Notes: generated by a model from the letters alone, not told the origin. Shown: positions 1 to 5,856, counted from the first letter of the stretch. The stretch: 5,856 nucleotides of DNA from Paracoccaceae bacterium (GCA_020441345.1 JAGRMK010000366.1:6656-12511), one strand, 5' to 3'. Numbers and translations: made by a program.

Positions 1-672
1 CTCGGTTTCGGGCGGCTGCGCGTAGATGTTCATGATCCAGGCGCCCGCCTCGCGGGTGGCGCGAAAGGTCGGTGCCTGATGCGCCCGGTGCAGCGAGTGG
101 CGGGTCTGGATAGCGATGATCTTGCGCCAGCCAAACTTGCGAAAGCGCGCGCAAATCGTTGGGCGTATCGCGGCGGCCCCGGAAATCGCAATGCACGGGC
201 GATCGGATACCCGTCACCGGCCTCCTGGATGGGCGCTGCCGGAAACAGGATGCAGGAAATTCACCGCCGGATGCGCCAGATCGTCGGCCGCGAACACCTG
301 CTTTGCCTCGTAGGTCTTGACGGGCAACCCTTTGTCGGTGCTCGTCATCGTGGCCAGGATCACCCCCTGGGCGTCGTGCAGGGCGATGACCTGACCGGGT
401 TCGATTGTTTCGGCGAACTTCTCGCCGATATTCAGCGTGATCGGCATCGGCCGCAGGTTGCTATCGCTCATCCGCATCGTCTCGACGGCGGCCGGGTAAT
501 CCACCCGGGTCATGAACCCGTTGAGGGGATGAAAACCACGGTTCATCAACTGCTCCAGATCGCGGACCTGGCGCGGCGACAGGTCCCACAAGGGCATCGG
601 GGCCGCCTCGGGTTTCAGCTTTGGCGCAGAATCTTGGGAGACATACAGTTCATGGATCGGGGCGTGTTACAT
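1..672 (-). pseudogene. sat: Decayed sulfate adenylyltransferase (ATP sulfurylase), N-terminal part
   Basis: The intact enzyme makes adenosine 5'-phosphosulfate from ATP and sulfate; in many Rhodobacteraceae it is fused to APS kinase (CysC) and so yields PAPS. Reading leftward from the ATG at 670-672, the translation matches the family N-terminus: APIHELYVS, then WDLSPRQVRDLEQLMNRGF, PMPITLNIGEKFA, IEPGQVIALHDAQGVILAT and DDLAHPAVNFLH. The gene is broken. Codon 2 is TAA (667-669). One base appears lost near 214-219, after which GGR continues as VTGI..PVHCDF in another frame. Two bases appear lost in the GC run at 144-152, restoring the first frame at RFRKFGWRK. The nucleotide-binding QTRN..HRAH motif is present as QTRHSLHRAH (79-108), with its Asn changed to His. 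Likeness ends near base 40, after FRATREAGA. The ATG at 595-597 gives an open frame of 127 codons that is only the N-terminal domain. I am sure of the family and of the decay; whether a CysC part lay downstream cannot be seen. Confidence 0.88.
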
Positions 673-789
673 GCCGCTCTGGTATTTGCGGGGCTGGACG
701 GCTGGCCGACCCATCGGGTCGATGACAAGCGTCAGGGATGAAGAAACCCAGTCGAGGAATTCCGCGCGACAAACAAGCATGGCGAAGGC

Positions 790-1155
790 GGATCCCGCCG
801 TCGCCACGGCAGAGGTCAGCCTGTGTATAGTCTGCGCGCCATGCTTGCCCTTTGGGTTGCGGGCATGATGGCCGGAAATGGCCGTGCGGCGTTCCCGCGA
901 CAGGGTCCGGCGGCAGACCTCATGACTCTGCGCGACGCCGCTCGGCAGGTCGATCAGCATATCGGCATAACGCCTGCCCGGAATGCGGACCCGATGGGCG
1001 GCGCGGGCTTCGACCATCTTGGCCAGTGCCACATCCGTCATGTCGGCAATGGTTTCCGCCGCGCGCCCGGGGGTGAGCGCGTTGACCGACAGCATCCGCG
1101 TTGTGCGTCCAAGGCTGAAATGACTGACCATGTATTCGCACATGTCGCGATGCGT
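790..1155 (-). pseudogene. C-terminal remnant of a PAPS-dependent sulfotransferase
   Basis: Sulfotransferases move the sulfuryl group of PAPS to a hydroxyl or amine acceptor. This remnant lies in a minus-strand open frame (667-1242) that opens with a TTG and 29 unrelated residues. Family likeness begins at THRDMCEYMVSHFSLGR (from 1155), where Arg and Ser sit eight residues apart, the spacing of the 3'-phosphate-binding motif (RDPxxxxxS); the usual Pro is Met here. It continues through ADMTDVALAKMVEARAAH and RRYADMLIDLP to HHARNPKGKHGA (ending at 835), which matches the typical C-terminal NPxGKHG..Y segment. After that the frame is lost; a neighbouring frame reads DYTQADL, reminiscent of the expected HxYxLxxFGL, down to about 790. 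The N-terminal half with the 5'-phosphosulfate loop is absent from every upstream frame I examined. It sits immediately upstream of the sat pseudogene on the same strand, which fits an old PAPS-making and PAPS-using pair. Family assignment is by motif recognition only. Confidence 0.7.
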
Positions 1156-1242
1156 CCCATCCTCGGTCTGAGATACGGCGCTATCGAGAGTCACGACTTT
1201 GCGGGCCTGAAAAGGAAATGAGCAAGGCACGGTGATGTGCAA

Positions 1243-1893
1243 CTTTTTCCAAGCTTTGTCACCCGTGTGTCAGTTTTCGACCGACCCTCCTTGGTTACGG
1301 TCAAGCCCGCCGCCCGTTACACGAAGGGTCGCAATGCGGCTGACGCAGATTTCTCGTTCGGTATCGCGAAGGCACCGCGTCCGGAAAGACAAGGGCGGGT
1401 ATGCCGTGGCAACGGTGCCCGATTTCATCCAGTTCGCGCTGCATGACCGGGCCACGGCCGACCCGGGCTCGGCCTGATGGCGATTGGCGCGGCGCGTATT
1501 TCACGCCGGTCATCGTATCGGCCCGGGCGACCGTCGGCACGACGTTGCCGTTCAACGCGGTGATGACACTGGCCGGCTGACGGTCGGCTATGTCTTCCTG
1601 ACCCATGCGCTGCGGCATGACCCGGCGACGGCGATCTTTTCGGAGCGCCCCTGCGGGATCCAGACGGTGCCCGAGGTGTCGAGGGACAGTAACGCCGATG
1701 TCGGCACGGTCTTGTTCTTGCGGGTCTTTCGCGGCGTTCCGGGGGTTCCGAAGGTCCCGCTGGCCTATGCGTTGGCCGGGGTTCGACATGCCGTCACCAA
1801 GGGGGGCCGGCAAGCCTGCACGATGCTCTGGTCTTGCCGCCCGCCTGCGCATCGGCTGGCCGTTCAGGGTTTGATCGAGGTTGCGCGGCCGTG
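1243..1893 (+). other. Region with no intact gene; possible unidentified plus-strand gene remnant
   Basis: No frame here carries a complete recognisable gene. On the plus strand, protein-like stretches alternate between two frames. One reads KGGYAVATVPDFIQFALHDR and ends at the TGA at 1475-1477. The other reads DGDWRGAYFTPVIVSARATV and then LPFNAVMTLAG, ending at the TGA at 1578-1580. The first frame then resumes as LTVGYVFLTHALRHDPATAI. Later in it comes a Val/Leu-rich stretch (FRGVPGVPKVPLAYALAGVRH, about 1726-1788). Joined, they resemble one protein interrupted by two frame changes, but I do not recognise the family. The minus-strand open frame at 1301-1852 is Arg/Pro-rich and looks like a shadow. 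I also looked here for the missing N-terminal half of the sulfotransferase on the minus strand and did not find it. No hairpin followed by a T-run is visible after the ThDP gene's stop at 1894. Confidence 0.3.
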
Positions 1894-3519
1894 TCAGATC
1901 CGCATGCGAGGCACGTCCTCGGGGTCAAGATTCAACTCGATCAGAAGGGGACGGTCGCGCGTGTTCAAGGCCTCGATGGCTCGTTCCAGATCGTCGGCGG
2001 ATTGCACGGAGATGCCAAGCCCCCCCAGTGCCGTCGCGATGTCTGCAAACGGCGGCCAATCGAACTGTGTCAGCCCGGGGTCCATTGCCCGGTCTATGAA
2101 CTGGATGTGTTCGGCACCATAAGCCGAGTCATTGGCGACGATGACGATCAGGTCCAGACCCAGCCGCACCGCCGTGTTGAACTCGTTTATCCCGCCCATC
2201 ATGAACCCACCGTCGCCGGTAAACAGCACCACCGGCCGCGAAGAGTCGGCCAGCGCAGCGCCGATGGCCTCGGGCAGGCCCAGGCCGATCGATCCGAAAT
2301 TCGCGGTGACGATGAAGCTTTGCGGGTTCGGGGCCGAGATACGGCACCAGACCTCGGTCATGAACCGGCCGCCATCGGTGGTCAGGATGCGCTCTTTCGG
2401 CAGCGCCTCGTCCAGCCGCTGCAACGCCTGAACGAAATTCACTTTGCCCGGTTTCGCCCCGGTTCGGCCCGGCGGGTGAAACGTCAGCGCCGCCATGTCG
2501 AGATCGCGGGTGAAACCGGACGGCGGGATTTCGGCCTCGTCCAGCCAGTGCACGATGTTGTCCGCTGTCAACCGGGCGTCGGAAATCAGCGCCACGTCGG
2601 CGTGGAAGTTCTTGCTGGCCTCGGTCACCGAGTCGTTCACCTGCACCACCCGTTTGCCCTTCATCAACTTGCCCTTGTCGGTCGTGAAATGGTGCAGGCT
2701 GGCGCCGAAACAGACGATGCAGTCAGCCTTGGTGATCGCGTCATACGTCGCGGGGGTGCTGAGCGTGCCGATGATGTCGAGGTTATAAGGATGGCCGTTG
2801 AAGAGCCCCTTTGCCTTGAGCGTGGTGGCCAGAGGGGCCTCTAGCCGGTCGGCCAGACGGATCAGCGCGTCGCGAGCGCCCGCCGCGCCCCCGCCGGCCA
2901 GGATGATCGGACGGCGGGCCGATGCGATCATGCCGATGGCATTGTCCAGATCCTCGCCTTCAGGCACCATGGCCGGGGCCGAGAACGCCGGGAAGGACAC
3001 GGGCTTGTGCTCGACCTCTTGCCACATGAAATCGGCGGGCATGTTCACGACGATAGGGCGTTTCTCGACCGTCGCGCGATAAAAGGCATGGGCGATGTCA
3101 TGCGCGGCGGTTTCGGGGGCGCGGATCTGCTCGAACCCGGCGCCAGTGACCTTGACCACCTCGCGCTGATCGATGTTTTGCAGGTTCTGTGGTGCCATTA
3201 CCGGCGTGTCACCGGCCAGCAGCACCATCGGCACATGCCCGCGCGCGCCCTCGGTCAAGGCGGTCACGCAATTGGTCAACGCCGGGCCATGCGTCACTGT
3301 CGCGACCCCGATCCGGCCCGAAACGTGGCTCCAGGCCTGCGCCATCAGGACGGCGCTGCCCTCGTGGGCGACCGGGACAAAACGCCCGCCGCCGTTGCGC
3401 ACATAGTCGTCGACCATGAACAGGTTGGCGTCGCCCATCAGGCCGAACATCGTGTCGACGCCGTGATCCAGAACCGATCGGGCGATGGATTGATAGGCAT
3501 AGCGTTTGTCGTCGGACAT
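1894..3519 (-). CDS. ThDP-dependent enzyme, acetolactate synthase-like family, substrate unknown
   Basis: A complete 541-residue protein of the ThDP enzyme superfamily that includes acetolactate synthase, benzoylformate decarboxylase and related cytosolic C-C lyases and ligases. The N-terminal pyrimidine-binding domain (about 1-170) has GLMGDANLFMVDDYV and the catalytic Glu53 in AHEGSAVLMAQAW, then ATVTHGPALTNCVTAL. The central domain (about 185-330) includes RRPIILAGGGA and ADCIVCFGASL. The C-terminal pyrophosphate-binding domain (about 360-535) has NFGSIGLGLPEAIGAAL and the ThDP/Mg motif GDGGFMMGG starting at residue 435, closed by Asn463 in ANDSAYG. Length is usual for the family. The ATG is preceded by AGGAA with a 7-base gap. 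The gene stands alone, transcribed away from the VWA gene, and only decayed sequence lies downstream. Key residues are intact, so it is probably active. It is not like sulfoacetaldehyde acetyltransferase at its N-terminus, and calling it acetolactate synthase would overreach. Fold and cofactor are near certain; the reaction is not known. Confidence 0.95.
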   Translation of the reverse strand: MSDDKRYAYQSIARSVLDHGVDTMFGLMGDANLFMVDDYVRNGGGRFVPVAHEGSAVLMAQAWSHVSGRIGVATVTHGPALTNCVTALTEGARGHVPMVLLAGDTPVMAPQNLQNIDQREVVKVTGAGFEQIRAPETAAHDIAHAFYRATVEKRPIVVNMPADFMWQEVEHKPVSFPAFSAPAMVPEGEDLDNAIGMIASARRPIILAGGGAAGARDALIRLADRLEAPLATTLKAKGLFNGHPYNLDIIGTLSTPATYDAITKADCIVCFGASLHHFTTDKGKLMKGKRVVQVNDSVTEASKNFHADVALISDARLTADNIVHWLDEAEIPPSGFTRDLDMAALTFHPPGRTGAKPGKVNFVQALQRLDEALPKERILTTDGGRFMTEVWCRISAPNPQSFIVTANFGSIGLGLPEAIGAALADSSRPVVLFTGDGGFMMGGINEFNTAVRLGLDLIVIVANDSAYGAEHIQFIDRAMDPGLTQFDWPPFADIATALGGLGISVQSADDLERAIEALNTRDRPLLIELNLDPEDVPRMRI

Positions 3520-3526
3520 GGGTCTG

Positions 3527-3531
3527 TTCCT
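3527..3531 (-). promoter_or_regulatory. Ribosome binding site of the ThDP enzyme gene
   Basis: AGGAA on the minus strand, seven bases before the ATG at 3517-3519. This supports that ATG as the true start; the protein likeness also begins within a few residues of it. Confidence 0.7.
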
Positions 3532-3554
3532 GGAAAGGCTGGCAGATAGGCGGT

Positions 3555-3585
3555 GTTATAGCCTGAAAGCGGCCGGATAGGGCAA
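3555..3585 (-). promoter_or_regulatory. Candidate sigma-70-like promoter of the ThDP enzyme gene
   Basis: On the minus strand TTGCCC (3580-3585) is followed after 19 bases by TATAAC (3555-3560), five of six matches to the -10 consensus. Transcription would start near 3548, giving a leader of about 29 bases that holds the ribosome binding site. The spacer is longer than ideal, so the -10 is the more convincing half. Confidence 0.4.
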
Positions 3586-3766
3586 CCACGTTTCGCGGCA
3601 ACCGTGCTGCTCATCCCCACGCGCCCGCCCTGGGTGCGCGCAATGTTCGTGCGGAGCGTTTCGGCGCCGGCGGCGACGACTTTGGAATTCCTGTTGCGCC
3701 TCGCCGATGCCGTCTCGAAACGCGGAGCGCGGGCACGAGGCCACCACCGCCGTTGACCCTGCGGTT

Positions 3767-3783
3767 TCGGGGGCGCGCCCCGA
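3767..3783. repeat. GC-rich inverted repeat in the divergent intergenic region
   Basis: TCGGGGGCGCGCCCCGA contains the perfect 12-base palindrome GGGGCGCGCCCC. It lies about 127 bases before the VWA start and 248 bases before the ThDP start. No T-run follows on either strand, so it is not a normal Rho-independent terminator. It could be a protein-binding site or just a product of base composition. The rest of 3586-3840 shows no gene that I can support. Confidence 0.35.
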
Positions 3784-3845
3784 CCCGAACGGCGCAACAC
3801 GACCCGCCCACGGGCGATGCCCTTGCCAGGGGAGAAGTGCGCGAA

Positions 3846-3875
3846 TTGGACAATTTCACCGATTCAGGCTAAATT
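3846..3875 (+). promoter_or_regulatory. Candidate promoter of the VWA gene
   Basis: TTGGAC (3846-3851), 18 bases, then TAAATT (3870-3875), in a locally AT-rich patch within GC-rich DNA. A start near 3882 would give a leader of about 28 bases and would leave the earlier in-frame ATG at 3877 outside the transcript. The match to consensus is only moderate. Confidence 0.35.
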
Positions 3876-3894
3876 GATGCGGCAGCCGATCAAG

Positions 3895-3901
3895 AGAAAG
3901 G
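3895..3901 (+). promoter_or_regulatory. Ribosome binding site of the VWA gene, deciding its start
   Basis: AGAAAGG lies eight bases before the ATG at 3910. The frame is open back to an ATG at 3817, but neither that nor the ATG at 3877 has a comparable site. Only the 3910 start places a clean signal peptide at the very N-terminus. Confidence 0.65.
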
Positions 3902-3909
3902 CCGTCTTG

Positions 3910-5784
3910 ATGCGTGTTCTCTGGTTCATTCTGGGCTTCGTTCTGGCGTTTTCTCCTGCCACGGCGCAGGAGTATGCCGTCGATGCCGCTGCGTCGGTGA
4001 TCCTGCGTGGCACGCTTTCGGTTGGCTGGGCCGCACCGCAGACACGGGGCGGGATTGTCGAAATCCGGCCGGTCGGAGAAAACGCCCGGCGGGTCGCCTA
4101 TGCCTATGCCAACGCCAACCCGCAGGTCATTGAAGCGCCCGAAGCACCCGGCGAGTATGTTCTCGTACTGGTTTTCGACGGGGTGGACCGGGCGTCGCGG
4201 CCCTTGCGTGTCGAGATGGCCACCGCGAGCCTGTCGGCGCCCGCGCAGGCAGAGGCAGGCGGCGCGATCATCGTCACCTGGGCCGGCCCCGACAGTCGCG
4301 GCGATGTCGTGACCTTTGCCACCCCTGACGGCGGGCCGATCCGGGGCGCCAGCTATGCGTATGTCGGTAACAGCCGCGATGGCACGGTGACGGTTCAGGC
4401 GCCGCGGGACGCGGCCGCCTATGACCTGGTCTACGTCTCGGGTGAAACGGTGCTGGCGCGAAGCCGCGTCCAGGTCGGCGGGATCGCCGCAGTCCTGCAC
4501 GCCCCGGCGCAGATCGCCGCGGGAGCGAGCGTGATCATCGCCTTTGACGGGCCGTTGAACACCGGCGACCGGATCACCTTTGCGCAGCGCGACGGCGAGC
4601 CGATCGGCGCGGCCAGCTATGCCTATGCCGGTGCCGCGACCGACAATCGCGTCGTGCTGCGCGCGTTCGAGGATACCGGCCGCTTCGATGTCGTTTACCT
4701 GTCCGGGGATCGGGTCATCGGGCGCACCCCGATCGAGATTGTCCCCGTCGCCCTGCGGATCGCCGCGCCCGACGAGGTGCCCGCGCGGCTGGTGTTCGAG
4801 ACCCTCTGGACCGGGCAAGGCCACCAGGGCGACCGGATCGTGATGACCGAACCGGGGCAGGACGACGGCGTGCCTTACGCCTATATCGATCCGCAGGTCG
4901 GCAGCGTGGCGATGGCCGCGCCCGCATCGCCGGGTGCCTATGACCTGGTCTATATCACCCGCGGCGGCAACGAACTGGCGCGCAGGCCGGTCACGGTCAC
5001 GCCCGCTGCCCTCGATCCGGGACAGTTGGAGGTTCCGTTCCTGTCCGGGGCCGGACTGGGCGCCGACGATGCGGTCGAGGTTATTCTGGACGCGTCGGGC
5101 AGCATGTTGCAACGGCAGGGCGGTCTGCGACGGATTGAAATCGCCCGGCGCAGGCTGATCGATCTGGTGGCCCGGACAATCCCCGAAGGCACCAATTTCG
5201 CCCTGCGGGTCTTTGGCAACCGCGAGGCCGATGCCTGCCGCACCGATCTTGAAATTCCGCTGGGCCCGTTGGATGCCGCGTCGGCGATGTCGGTAATCAG
5301 CGGGATCAACGCGGTCAATCTTGCGAAAACGCCCATCGCCGAGTCGATCCTGCTGACGGCGCGGGATCTGGCCCGCGTCACCGGATCGCGGGTTGTGATC
5401 CTGATCACCGATGGCGAGGAAACCTGCGACGGGGATCCGGGGCGCGCCATTGAAACGCTGCGTGCCGGTGGCATTGACGTTCGGTTGAACATCGTGGGCT
5501 ATGCCATCGACGATGCCGACCTGGCGCGCACCTTCGAGGCCTGGGCCGCGGCGGGGGGCGGCACCTATTTCGACGCCGCCGATGCCGAGCAACTGGGCGC
5601 GGGGCTGCTGCGTGCGACGGCCGCGCCCTTTGCCGTGCGGTCCGCTGACGGGGCGCTTGTCGCGCAGGGGTTGGCGGGCGATCCGCCCGTCACCCTTCCG
5701 GCGGGAGCCTATACCGTTCAGATTGGTGCCCGGACCTTGGAAGTCGCGGTTCGGCCCCGCGACCGCACGGTCGTTACCCCGTAA
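3910..5784 (+). CDS. Exported repeat-bearing VWA domain protein
   Basis: A 624-residue protein, probably periplasmic or secreted. Residues 1-19 form a signal peptide: Arg2, a hydrophobic core LWFILGFVLAF, and an ATA cleavage site before Gln20. Residues 22-367 are four tandem repeats of about 86 residues, each with W/F..GP..GD, then YAY, then a YDLVY-like strand. Residues about 386-570 are a VWA domain with the whole metal site: Asp394, Ser396 and Ser398 in DASGSM, Thr474 in KTPIAES, and Asp501 in ITDGEETCDGD. Cys443 and Cys506 are the only two cysteines after the signal peptide and could form a disulfide beside the metal site. Residues about 573-624 make a small beta domain (LPAGAYTVQIG), similar in style to PEGA or carboxypeptidase-regulatory modules. 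VWA domains with an intact metal site usually bind protein ligands, so an adhesive or scaffold role outside the cytoplasm is inferred. No enzyme motif, membrane anchor or sorting signal is visible. The partner is unknown. Confidence 0.93.
   Translation: MRVLWFILGFVLAFSPATAQEYAVDAAASVILRGTLSVGWAAPQTRGGIVEIRPVGENARRVAYAYANANPQVIEAPEAPGEYVLVLVFDGVDRASRPLRVEMATASLSAPAQAEAGGAIIVTWAGPDSRGDVVTFATPDGGPIRGASYAYVGNSRDGTVTVQAPRDAAAYDLVYVSGETVLARSRVQVGGIAAVLHAPAQIAAGASVIIAFDGPLNTGDRITFAQRDGEPIGAASYAYAGAATDNRVVLRAFEDTGRFDVVYLSGDRVIGRTPIEIVPVALRIAAPDEVPARLVFETLWTGQGHQGDRIVMTEPGQDDGVPYAYIDPQVGSVAMAAPASPGAYDLVYITRGGNELARRPVTVTPAALDPGQLEVPFLSGAGLGADDAVEVILDASGSMLQRQGGLRRIEIARRRLIDLVARTIPEGTNFALRVFGNREADACRTDLEIPLGPLDAASAMSVISGINAVNLAKTPIAESILLTARDLARVTGSRVVILITDGEETCDGDPGRAIETLRAGGIDVRLNIVGYAIDDADLARTFEAWAAAGGGTYFDAADAEQLGAGLLRATAAPFAVRSADGALVAQGLAGDPPVTLPAGAYTVQIGARTLEVAVRPRDRTVVTP
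3973..5010 (+). repeat. Four tandem ~86-residue repeats within the VWA protein
   Basis: Approximate units are 3973-4227, 4228-4491, 4492-4752 and 4753-5010. The YAY motif recurs at residues 64-66, 149-151, 237-239 and 323-325, spaced 85, 88 and 86. The leading W/F recurs at 40, 124, 212 and 300. Units 2 and 3 are the most alike (GDVVTFA and GDRITFA, SYAYVG and SYAYAG). Unit 1 lacks the Asp of GD and has EYVLVLVFDG in place of YDLVYVSG. The pattern of strands and turns suggests Ig-like or other beta-sandwich modules; the fold is inferred. Identity at the DNA level is low, so the duplications are old. Confidence 0.8.
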
Positions 5785-5803
5785 CGCGCGCGGTGTTGCA
5801 GGC

Positions 5804-5822
5804 GTGGCCTCATGCGGGCCAC
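5804..5822 (+). other. Small hairpin enclosing a candidate start codon
   Basis: GTGGCC (5804-5809) and GGCCAC (5817-5822) form a perfect six-base stem whose seven-base loop holds the ATG at 5812-5814. An alternative eight-base stem pairs GCGCGGTG (5788-5795) with CACCGCGC (5820-5827); the two cannot form together. No T-run follows, so this does not look like a terminator. Confidence 0.3.
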
Positions 5823-5856
5823 CGCGCTTTGGCTGCTCTGCGCGGCGGTTCATGGG
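5812..5856 (+). CDS. Start of a probable exported protein, cut by the window edge
   Basis: From the ATG at 5812 a frame of 15 codons stays open to the end of the window and reads MRATALWLLCAAVHG, the look of a signal peptide: Arg at position 2, then a hydrophobic core. It starts 27 bases after the VWA stop on the same strand, with only a weak AGG about nine bases upstream. This fits the second gene of an operon with the VWA protein, perhaps another exported or lipid-linked component. The visible part is too short for a family name. Confidence 0.45.
   Translation, partial: MRATALWLLCAAVHG

Noticed and set aside
79..741. A 220-codon plus-strand open frame over the sat pseudogene
   Set aside because: The opposite strand carries unmistakable Sat sequence across the same bases; the plus-strand translation has no recognisable motif.
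1301..1852. A 183-codon minus-strand open frame as the missing N-terminal half of the sulfotransferase
   Set aside because: It is Arg/Pro-rich, contains no 5'-phosphosulfate-binding loop or KSP-like motif, and its frame does not join the remnant.
1..1893. A mobile element as cause of the gene decay
   Set aside because: I saw no transposase motif, terminal inverted repeat pair or target-site duplication around the remnants.
1834..2844. A 336-codon plus-strand open frame opposite the ThDP gene
   Set aside because: It is an antisense shadow of a gene with clear cofactor motifs. Its composition is Arg/His/Gln-rich and shows no domain.
1894..3519. Naming the ThDP enzyme as acetolactate synthase or sulfoacetaldehyde acetyltransferase
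   Set aside because: The superfamily motifs are shared by many reactions. The N-terminal segments do not match the Xsc sequences I know, and no small regulatory subunit or biosynthetic neighbour is present to support acetolactate synthase.
3643..3768. A 41-codon plus-strand frame starting MFVRSVSAPAATTLEFLL
   Set aside because: No ribosome binding site, ends at TGA near 3766, Arg/His-rich tail, no family likeness; probably chance.
3817..3909. An N-terminal extension of the VWA protein from the ATG at 3817
   Set aside because: It would bury the signal peptide behind 31 polar residues. The ATG at 3910 has a better ribosome binding site, and the candidate promoter lies downstream of 3817.
3856..5853. 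A 665-codon open frame on the minus strand, opposite the VWA gene
   Set aside because: It mirrors the GC-rich codon pattern of the VWA gene. Its translation is rich in Arg, Gly, Asp and Gln with no domain, no start signal and no family likeness, while the plus strand has a signal peptide and a full VWA metal site.

Overview
The window is GC-rich, with strong codon-position bias and no RNA genes, CRISPR array or intact mobile element that I can see. The residues recoverable from the broken sulfate adenylyltransferase resemble the bifunctional Sat/CysC proteins of Rhodobacteraceae, so an alphaproteobacterium of the Rhodobacter/Roseobacter type is the most likely source. This is inference from remembered family sequences, not from a search.

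Layout. Bases 1-672 (minus strand) hold a decayed sulfate adenylyltransferase (sat) gene with a stop at its second codon, two frameshifts and a point where homology ends near base 40. Just upstream of it on the same strand, about 790-1155, lies the C-terminal remnant of a PAPS-dependent sulfotransferase, whose N-terminal half is missing. The two neighbours look like a dead 'make PAPS, then use PAPS' pair. Bases about 1243-1893 contain no intact gene. Plus-strand protein-like stretches there switch frame and look like another, unidentified remnant.

Bases 1894-3519 (minus) encode an intact 541-residue thiamine-diphosphate (ThDP) dependent enzyme of the acetolactate synthase/benzoylformate decarboxylase superfamily, with the catalytic Glu and the GDG...N cofactor motif in place but an unassigned substrate. 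A 390-base divergent intergenic region follows, with promoter-like and ribosome-binding sequences facing both ways and a GC-rich palindrome.

Bases 3910-5784 (plus) encode a 624-residue exported protein: signal peptide, four tandem beta-rich repeats of about 86 residues, a von Willebrand factor A (VWA) domain with a complete metal site (MIDAS), and a small C-terminal beta domain. Twenty-seven bases after its stop, a second open frame beginning like a signal peptide runs off the window and is probably co-transcribed with it.

Overall, a patch of gene decay (1-1893) abuts two intact, divergently transcribed units. I see no direct functional link between the ThDP enzyme and the VWA protein. The most unusual items are the eroded sulfation pair and the repeat-bearing VWA protein. 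I do not find convincing evidence of a wholly new multi-gene system inside these 5.9 kb.
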